This document shows positions 14,556-19,817 of a stretch of 19,817 nt of DNA, piece after piece. Under the pieces are notes generated by a model that made no database searches, had not been told where the DNA came from, and was given only the letters and a program-made list of their open reading frames with translations. Within the stretch, counting starts at the first letter, position 1. Each line of letters starts with the position of its first letter. This stretch comes from Oscillospiraceae bacterium (lineage in GTDB: Bacteria > Bacillota > Clostridia > Oscillospirales > Ruminococcaceae): the NCBI GenBank assembly GCA_020024185.1, contig JAHHUD010000024.1, positions 1 through 19,817 of the forward strand. Reading direction: 5' to 3'. The translations under genes were made by a program, and so were the position numbers.

Positions 14556-14584
14556 ATAATATCACTTTTTACAAAATCTATCAA
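14556..14584 (-). promoter_or_regulatory. glnN promoter P2 (proximal)
   Basis: Minus strand: TTGATA (14579-14584), 17-nt spacer, TATTAT (14556-14561). The leader to the ATG would be about 45 nt. An ACATGT palindrome downstream (about 14545-14550) recurs at P1. Confidence 0.55.
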
Positions 14585-14598
14585 TAATTTTTGTATTA

Positions 14599-14627
14599 AT
14601 TGTATAAATACATAAAAAACATGTCAA
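14599..14627 (-). promoter_or_regulatory. glnN promoter P1 (distal)
   Basis: Minus strand: a perfect TTGACA (14622-14627), 17-nt spacer, TACAAT (14599-14604). TGTAT-TT-ATACA overlaps the -10 and GACATGTT overlaps the -35, both possible regulator contacts. No canonical GlnR/TnrA box (TGTNA-N7-TNACA) was found. Confidence 0.65.
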
Positions 14628-14695
14628 GAATTAGAAAAGATGATATTAATTTTATGATATTGACCAAAAATAAACTGTTAATAGCTAAAATAAGG

Positions 14696-14724
14696 TTGAT
14701 ATAATGTATTTATAATTATATAAT
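14696..14724 (+). promoter_or_regulatory. murD promoter
   Basis: TTGATA (14696-14701), exactly 17 nt, then a perfect TATAAT (14719-14724). The start point would be near 14731, about 46 nt before the murD ATG. Confidence 0.7.
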
Positions 14725-14776
14725 ATAAGGTACGAGTAAATTTAGTATTATACAAATTTATGACAGAGGTATTGAT

Positions 14777-16156
14777 ATGAATTATAAAGTTGATAAGTTT
14801 TATAAAGAACTTAAAGGCAAGAAAGTTGCTTTTATTGGTGCAGGTGTTAGCCATAAGCAACTTATTGAAATATTTGCTCAAAAGGGAGCGATAGTAACTC
14901 TTTGTGATAAAAAAGAACTAGAAGATTTTGGGGAATATGCAGATACATTAAAAAAATTAAATATAAATTTATCTTTGGGAGAAAACTATCTTGAAGGATT
15001 GAAAAATCAAGATTTAATAATGAGAACTCCTGGTTTTGAATATTATACAAAAGAACTACAAGCAGAACTTAATAAAGGTACAGAGGTTAGTAGTGAAATG
15101 GAATTATTCTTTAAACTTTGTCCGTGTAAAATTTATGCTGTTACTGGTTCTGATGGAAAAACAACAACAACCAGCCTTATAGCCAAAATGCTTGAAGAAA
15201 GTGGAAAGACAGTGCATCTTGGTGGAAATATTGGAAAAGCTTTGCTGCCGGTGATTGAACAAGTTAATGAAGACGATGTTGCTGTTGTAGAATTATCAAG
15301 CTTTCAACTTATCTCTATGAAACAATCTCCAGATGTTGCTGTTGTTACAAATGTTACACCAAATCATCTTGACCATCATAAAGATATGCAAGAATATATT
15401 GATGCAAAACGAAATATTTTGCTGTATCAAAAAGAAAATTCAAAAGCTGTGCTTGGATACGAAAATGAAATTTCAAGAGGAATGACAGCTGATGTTGTTG
15501 GAAAAGTAAGATATTTTACAAGATTGTCACAAATAGATAACGGCTCATTTATTGATAGTGAAGGATATCTCACAATAGATGGAAAACAAATAGTACATCA
15601 AGATGAAGTTGCACTTCGTGGATTGCATAATTTAGAAAATATTTTAGCAGCATTTTGTGCAGTTGAAGAAGATGTATCATTTGATATTATGAAAAAAGTT
15701 GCAAAAGAATTTAAAGGTGTTGAACATAGAATTGAACCAGTTAGAACTATTGATGGAGTACAGTGGTTTAATGATTCTATTGCATCAAGCCCAACAAGAA
15801 CTATTGCGGGACTTAAGGCATTTGATAAAAAAATATGTATTATTGCTGGTGGTTATGATAAAAATATACCTTATGAACCTTTGGCAAAACCAATATTGGA
15901 CCATGTAAAACTTCTTGTTGTTATGGGACAAACAGGACCAAAAATAGAAAAAGTTGTGAGGGAACACAAGGACTTTGCTGATAGCAATATTAAAATTCTT
16001 CATGCAGATAGTATGGAATCTGCTGTTAAAATTATGAAAGAAAATACCGCAGCCGGTGATATAGTAAGTCTTTCTCCAGCTTCAGCAAGCTTTGATATGT
16101 ATCCAAATTTTGAAATAAGAGGCAAGCATTATAAAGAATTGGTTAATAAATTATGA
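14777..16156 (+). CDS. murD: UDP-N-acetylmuramoyl-L-alanine--D-glutamate ligase
   Basis: Cytoplasmic Mur ligase that adds D-Glu to UDP-MurNAc-L-Ala. At 459 residues it has normal length. The N-terminal Rossmann-like UDP-binding domain shows KVAFIGAGVSHKQL. The central ATPase domain has the P-loop GSDGKTTTT (124-132), VELSSFQL with Glu172, NHLDHH (196-201), and Lys211 in DAKRNIL at the position of the carbamylated lysine. The C-terminal domain has GVEHRIE (314-320) and NDSIASSPTRT, where many MurD proteins have DDSKATN. The ATG is preceded by GAGGT. It is away from the division/cell-wall cluster, so it is a dispersed murD. Its stop overlaps the next start (ATGA). Confidence 0.97.
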   Translation: MNYKVDKFYKELKGKKVAFIGAGVSHKQLIEIFAQKGAIVTLCDKKELEDFGEYADTLKKLNINLSLGENYLEGLKNQDLIMRTPGFEYYTKELQAELNKGTEVSSEMELFFKLCPCKIYAVTGSDGKTTTTSLIAKMLEESGKTVHLGGNIGKALLPVIEQVNEDDVAVVELSSFQLISMKQSPDVAVVTNVTPNHLDHHKDMQEYIDAKRNILLYQKENSKAVLGYENEISRGMTADVVGKVRYFTRLSQIDNGSFIDSEGYLTIDGKQIVHQDEVALRGLHNLENILAAFCAVEEDVSFDIMKKVAKEFKGVEHRIEPVRTIDGVQWFNDSIASSPTRTIAGLKAFDKKICIIAGGYDKNIPYEPLAKPILDHVKLLVVMGQTGPKIEKVVREHKDFADSNIKILHADSMESAVKIMKENTAAGDIVSLSPASASFDMYPNFEIRGKHYKELVNKL

Positions 16157-16869
16157 TAATAAATGCTTTACAAAACATAGAGAAATTTGAAAATATAGCA
16201 TCAAATTCTGATTTTTTAGGTAAAAAGATTTATACAGAATATTTATCAAAAAAAGATGTAGATATTAGCTCTTTTTATATAATTGATGATGCTGTTTTTA
16301 TGTTGTCTGGCAATAATATAACATTAACAGGAACTGTTACAAAAGAAAATCTTGAAGAAATTATAGTTTTTTCATCATTTTTAGGAGCGAAAACTATTGA
16401 ATCTCAAATATTAAATTTACCACTAGAAATCGAAATGAAGTTGTTTTTAATGGAGTATAATAGTTTTCCAAAAGAGACAGATTATAATATTGAGATAAAT
16501 AAAGATATTTATTCTTTTGCAAATTTCTGTTGTACAAATTTTCAAAGTATATCGTTTGATATGGTGTATTCAAGTTTTGCCAGAAAAGTTAATAAAGGAT
16601 TATCGAATATATATTATATTAAAGATAACATAAAAATTATTTCTGGCGCAGTTTCAACTAAATATGATGAAAATACAATATATATAACATTTGTAAGTAC
16701 TAAAGCAGAGAATAGAAAAAATGGATATGCCCAAAATGTTATAAATTATATTACAACACATAATAAGGATAAAAATATTTTGCTGACCTGTGAATATAAA
16801 TTGAAAAACTATTATGAGAAAATAGGGTTTAAAAATATTGATACAATAAAAGTTTATAGTATAAAATAA
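16153..16869 (+). CDS. GNAT-family N-acetyltransferase, substrate unknown
   Basis: 238 residues. Only the C-terminal third shows the GNAT core: YITFVSTKAENRKNGYAQNVI (acetyl-CoA-binding motif A, R/K-x-x-G-Y-A) at about 180-200, and a final KNYYEKIGFKNI (the usual Y-E-x-x-G-F end) at about 220-231. The first roughly 130 residues look like a separate alpha/beta domain that I do not recognise. Its start overlaps the murD stop by 4 nt (ATGA), so it is translated with murD. Acetylation of a small molecule, peptide or protein N terminus is possible; the coupling to murD hints at, but does not show, a cell-wall link. Confidence 0.85.
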   Translation: MIINALQNIEKFENIASNSDFLGKKIYTEYLSKKDVDISSFYIIDDAVFMLSGNNITLTGTVTKENLEEIIVFSSFLGAKTIESQILNLPLEIEMKLFLMEYNSFPKETDYNIEINKDIYSFANFCCTNFQSISFDMVYSSFARKVNKGLSNIYYIKDNIKIISGAVSTKYDENTIYITFVSTKAENRKNGYAQNVINYITTHNKDKNILLTCEYKLKNYYEKIGFKNIDTIKVYSIK

Positions 16870-16894
16870 TAGTGAATAATAAGAGGAATGAAAA

Positions 16895-18151
16895 ATGATA
16901 AAAAATTTTTTTGATGTAAGTGATGAAATGCTTGCGATTGATAAAGAAGTTATGGAGCTTTGTGCACCGTACTTTAAAAAAATCGAAGAAATACAAGAAT
17001 ATAACCAGCTTAAAGTTTTGAAAGCTTTTAAAGAAAACTATATTTCTGCACAGCATCTTGTTGGTACAACAGGTTATGGATATGATGATAAAGGCAGAGA
17101 TGGTCTTGATAAATTATTTGCAGACATTGTTGGTGCAGAAGATGCTTTGTGCCGTCATAACTTTATGTCTGGTACACATACACTTACAGTTGCTCTTTTT
17201 GGAGTTCTTCGTCCTGGCGACACTCTTATGTGTGCAACAGGTAAACCTTATGATACGCTTTTGGGTGTAATAGGAATAGATGGTTCTGATAATAATTACG
17301 GCTCACTTAAAGATTATGGTATAAAATATCAACAAGCAGATTTGCTTGAAAACTCTGAACCTGACCTTGAGAAAATAAAAGAACTTGCAAAAACATCAAA
17401 AGTATGTCACATTCAAAGAAGCCGTGGATATGCAACCAGAAAAGCATTGAGTCTTTCTCAAATAAAATCAATTTGTGATGCTGCGAAAAAAGGCAACCCA
17501 GATATTATTATTACAGTTGATAACTGCTATGGCGAATTTACTCAAATTAAAGAACCTTGTGAATATGGTGCAGACCTTATAATTGGTTCTCTTATTAAAA
17601 ATCCAGGTGGTGGTATTGCTCCAACAGGCGGTTACATAGCAGGCAGAAAAGATTTAGTAGAACTTTGTGGTCATCGTCTTACTGCTCCTGGCACAGGCAG
17701 AGAAATTGGTTGTACAATAGATGTGCTTAGAGATATGTATCTCGGACTATATTTTGCTCCGATGGTAACTGCAAATGCCATTAAAACAAGTATTTATGCG
17801 TCTTGTCTTTATGAAAAAATAGGATTTAAAACAGAACCACATTATACAGAAGATAGAAATGATATTATTACTTCCATAGCAGCTGAAAATGCAGAAAATG
17901 TTATTGCAATTTGCCAAGCAATTCAGCACATGAGTCCTATTGATAGCTTTGCAACTCCAGAACCTTATGCAATGCCTGGATATGATAGTGATATTATTAT
18001 GGCTTCAGGCTCATTTACAATGGGGTCTTCAATAGAATTAAGTTGTGATGCACCAATTCGTGAACCATATACTACATTTATGCAAGGTGGAACAACATTT
18101 GAAGCATCTCGTGCTGCAGTTCTTGTTTCAGCACAAAAAGTAAGAAAATAA
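16895..18151 (+). CDS. PLP-dependent lyase of the YnbB / aluminium-resistance family (methionine gamma-lyase-like)
   Basis: A 418-residue fold-type I PLP enzyme. The sequence shows HNFMSGTHTLTVALFGVLRPGD (88-109), the PLP-contacting VDNCYGEF (Asp209), the Schiff-base lysine in GSLIKNPGGG (Lys235) and GCTIDVLRDMYLGL. Members are annotated as methionine gamma-lyase family or aluminium resistance protein; the true substrate is not settled. GAGG stands 10 nt before the ATG, 25 nt after the GNAT gene, so it is probably part of the murD unit. In Bacillus subtilis the homologue ynbB lies next to glnR-glnA, and a glutamine synthetase is also about 2.4 kb away here. It ends at a shared terminator. Confidence 0.9.
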   Translation: MIKNFFDVSDEMLAIDKEVMELCAPYFKKIEEIQEYNQLKVLKAFKENYISAQHLVGTTGYGYDDKGRDGLDKLFADIVGAEDALCRHNFMSGTHTLTVALFGVLRPGDTLMCATGKPYDTLLGVIGIDGSDNNYGSLKDYGIKYQQADLLENSEPDLEKIKELAKTSKVCHIQRSRGYATRKALSLSQIKSICDAAKKGNPDIIITVDNCYGEFTQIKEPCEYGADLIIGSLIKNPGGGIAPTGGYIAGRKDLVELCGHRLTAPGTGREIGCTIDVLRDMYLGLYFAPMVTANAIKTSIYASCLYEKIGFKTEPHYTEDRNDIITSIAAENAENVIAICQAIQHMSPIDSFATPEPYAMPGYDSDIIMASGSFTMGSSIELSCDAPIREPYTTFMQGGTTFEASRAAVLVSAQKVRK

Positions 18152-18156
18152 CTAAA

Positions 18157-18200
18157 CAAAAAAGCTCTTATGAAATATAATCATAAGAGCTTTTGTTTAT
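18157..18200. terminator. bidirectional terminator between the YnbB-family gene and tatD
   Basis: AAAAGCTCTTATGA (18160-18173) and TCATAAGAGCTTTT (18181-18194) form a 14-bp perfect stem with a 7-nt loop and T runs on both strands. The genes on either side converge here. The tatD stop lies at 18200-18202. Confidence 0.9.
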
Positions 18201-18970
18201 TAGATTTTAAAAAGAGTTTTTGCATTTTGACAAGTTTGGGAAATAACATCGTCTTTTGTGATTTCAAGTTCATCAGCTATTTTTTGTGCAACATAATGAA
18301 GAAGAGAAGAATCACATCTTTTTCCTCTAACCGGTTCTGGAGCCATATATGGACAGTCGGTTTCTATAAGAAGCTTATCAAAAGGTACAACTTTAAGTGC
18401 TTCAAGAGATTTTCTTGCATTTTTAAATGTTACAACACCTGTAAAACCAATATAAAAACCCATATTAACCAGCTCTTTACAGCTTTCGGCACTTCCAGAA
18501 TAACAGTGGATAACACCTTTTATTTTACCACTATATTCTTTTAGAATTTCTAAAGAATCTTGCATAGCTTCTCTTATATGAATAATTACAGGCATATTAA
18601 GTTTAACAGCCAAATCCAACTGTTCAATAAATATTTTTTTTTGCCAATGAGGCTCAGGTGCGTCATCATAGTGATAATCAAGACCTATTTCCCCAATAGC
18701 ACGACATTTTTTATCTTGTGCAAGTTCTTCAATTTTTTTAATATCTTCATCAGTTACACCGTCTGCATCAAGAGGGTGGATACCAGCACTAAAGTACATA
18801 AAATCACATGATGAGGATTGTTTTTGTGCGATTGAAGATGTTAAAACATCGCTACCACAGTTCATAAGATAGCCAACATTACTATCTACTAGATGCTGCA
18901 TAAGTTCATCATAGTCATCGTTAAAAGCTGCATTATTATAATGACTATGACTATCAAAAATTTTATTCAT
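18200..18970 (-). CDS. tatD: TatD-family metal-dependent DNase
   Basis: A 256-residue cytoplasmic TIM-barrel hydrolase (3'-5' DNase family; YabD in Bacillus). Metal ligands are visible in order: FDSHSH with His8 and His10, GEIGLDYH with Glu94, His131 in IIHIRE, His155 in GVIHCYSG, and Asp205 in ETDCPYMAPEP, followed by the typical PVRGKRC. The ATG has GAGG (minus strand) about 10 nt upstream. It follows metG on the same strand, the usual metG-tatD order, but a terminator-like hairpin separates them, so read-through or a separate promoter is needed. The RNase M5 gene that often follows tatD is elsewhere in this window. Confidence 0.96.
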   Translation of the reverse strand: MNKIFDSHSHYNNAAFNDDYDELMQHLVDSNVGYLMNCGSDVLTSSIAQKQSSSCDFMYFSAGIHPLDADGVTDEDIKKIEELAQDKKCRAIGEIGLDYHYDDAPEPHWQKKIFIEQLDLAVKLNMPVIIHIREAMQDSLEILKEYSGKIKGVIHCYSGSAESCKELVNMGFYIGFTGVVTFKNARKSLEALKVVPFDKLLIETDCPYMAPEPVRGKRCDSSLLHYVAQKIADELEITKDDVISQTCQNAKTLFKI

Positions 18971-18984
18971 AAATATTTTCCTCT

Positions 18985-19017
18985 AAAAAAGCCCCTGTGG
19001 ATAATACAGAGGCTTTT
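18985..19017 (-). terminator. terminator of metG, ahead of tatD
   Basis: On the minus strand a 12-position stem with one mismatch (plus-strand arms AAAAGCCCCTGT 18987-18998 and ACAGAGGCTTTT 19006-19017) has a 7-nt loop and ends in six T (complement of 18985-18990). It sits 15 nt after the metG stop and just before the tatD RBS. Confidence 0.8.
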
Positions 19018-19031
19018 AATTTATAAATCAT

Positions 19032-19817
19032 TTATCCAATTCTGCTACCAGCTTTAACACAATCATCAACAAAAACAACTTTTGCTGCATCACCATGGTC
19101 AGCTGCAAGAATCATACCTTCACTTACAACACCACGCATTTTTCTTGGTGCAAGGTTTGCAACGATAATAACTTTTTTGCCAATCATTTGTTCTGGAGTA
19201 TACCATTGTGCAATACCAGAAAGAATTGTTCTTTCTCTTTTACCATCAAAAATTGTAGATTTGAGAAGTTTATCAGATTTTGGCAATTTTTCACAGTGTC
19301 TAATTTCGCCGACTACTAAATCAACTTTTGCAAAATCATCAAAAACAATTTCTGCTTTTTCTTCAACTTCTTGAACTTCTTCAATAACAGGAGTAGCAGG
19401 TTTTTCAGCAACAGATTTTTTTGCTTTTTCCTCTTCTTCGATAAGCTTTAATTCTTTTGCTATATCGATACGAGGGAAAATAACATCACCTTTTTGAACT
19501 TTAACTGTTGTTTTGTAACCAAATTTAAGATTTTCAAATTTAAGGTCATCTTCTGTAAATCCGAGTTGAGCAGAAATTTTTGGAGTTGTGCTTGGCAAAT
19601 AAGCTTGGAGAAGCGTAGTTGCAAAACGCAAAGATTCAACAAGATTATAAAGAACACATGCAAGACGTGGTTTATTTGACTCATCTTTAGCAAGAACCCA
19701 AGGTGCAGTTTCATCAATATATTTATTTGCTCTTTGAATAACTTTAAAGATTTCTTGTAAAGCTTGTGGGATACTGAGAGCATCCATATAATTAGTAACT
19801 TTTTCTTCAAGATTGTT
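19032..19817 (-). CDS. metG: methionine--tRNA ligase, C-terminal part (cut by window edge)
   Basis: The visible 261 residues are the C-terminal part of MetRS; the catalytic domain with HIGH and KMSKS lies beyond 19817. Seen here are the anticodon-binding helical domain (RANKYIDETAPWVLAKD, VLYNLVESLRFATTLLQAYLP), a Glu/Lys/Ala/Pro-rich linker, and the C-terminal tRNA-binding OB domain FDDFAKVDLVVGEIRHCEKLPKSDKLLK to GMILAAD. This appended OB domain is the dimerising EMAP/Arc1p-like module found in many bacterial MetRS. The open frame runs to the window end without a start; an internal Met at 19787 is not the start. The stop TAA is followed by a terminator and then tatD. Confidence 0.97.
   Translation of the reverse strand, partial: NNLEEKVTNYMDALSIPQALQEIFKVIQRANKYIDETAPWVLAKDESNKPRLACVLYNLVESLRFATTLLQAYLPSTTPKISAQLGFTEDDLKFENLKFGYKTTVKVQKGDVIFPRIDIAKELKLIEEEEKAKKSVAEKPATPVIEEVQEVEEKAEIVFDDFAKVDLVVGEIRHCEKLPKSDKLLKSTIFDGKRERTILSGIAQWYTPEQMIGKKVIIVANLAPRKMRGVVSEGMILAADHGDAAKVVFVDDCVKAGSRIG

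Noticed and set aside
1..19817. CRISPR arrays, tRNA or rRNA genes, prophage genes, toxin-antitoxin pairs
   Set aside because: No regularly spaced repeats, no cloverleaf-like sequence with a CCA end, no rRNA signature and no recognisable phage or toxin module was seen on either strand by reading.

Overview
The window reads as chromosome of a low-GC, anaerobic Bacillota of the Clostridia type. The DNA is strongly AT-rich, Shine-Dalgarno sequences are strong (GAGG, GGTG), alaS has a T-box leader, and glutamine synthetase is the long type III form. RNase M5, YqeN-type HolA and the YnbB-type PLP enzyme are Firmicutes-type genes. Genus cannot be fixed from the sequence alone.

Layout. Bases 1-2330 are a decayed, accessory-looking region. 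It holds a bidirectional terminator, the wreck of an IS3-family transposase (minus strand), one intact alpha/beta-hydrolase (minus strand), long AT-rich non-coding DNA, and a 21-codon fragment matching the C-terminal end of a SigK/SigE-type sporulation sigma factor. Immediately after that fragment comes a class B penicillin-binding protein (2362-3948) whose ribosome binding site lies inside a hairpin. A gene-poor kilobase follows (3949-5012). It contains a small minus-strand reading frame with its own promoter and RBS, and then the alaS promoter and T-box leader.

From 5013 the window is ordinary core genome. alaS is followed by a terminator, then a tight plus-strand run HIT-family hydrolase > comEC > holA > RNase M5-like gene with stop/start overlaps, then cobO. 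cobO converges on glnN (type III glutamine synthetase, minus strand) at a shared terminator. glnN and murD diverge from a promoter region where good sigma-A promoters are readable on both strands. murD is translationally coupled to a GNAT acetyltransferase, followed by a YnbB/aluminium-resistance-family PLP lyase. This converges on tatD and the 3' part of metG (both minus strand), the latter cut by the window edge.

The core functions are tRNA charging (AlaRS, MetRS), replication clamp loading (HolA), RNA/DNA processing (RNase M5-like, TatD), DNA uptake (ComEC), cell-wall synthesis (MurD, class B PBP), nitrogen assimilation (GlnN) and cobalamin adenosylation (CobO). I did not find a clear novel multi-gene system. 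The best second-look items are the sigma-factor scar with its flanking decayed region, the hairpin over the PBP start, the small divergent frame upstream of alaS, and the metal-site-less C-terminal domain of ComEC.
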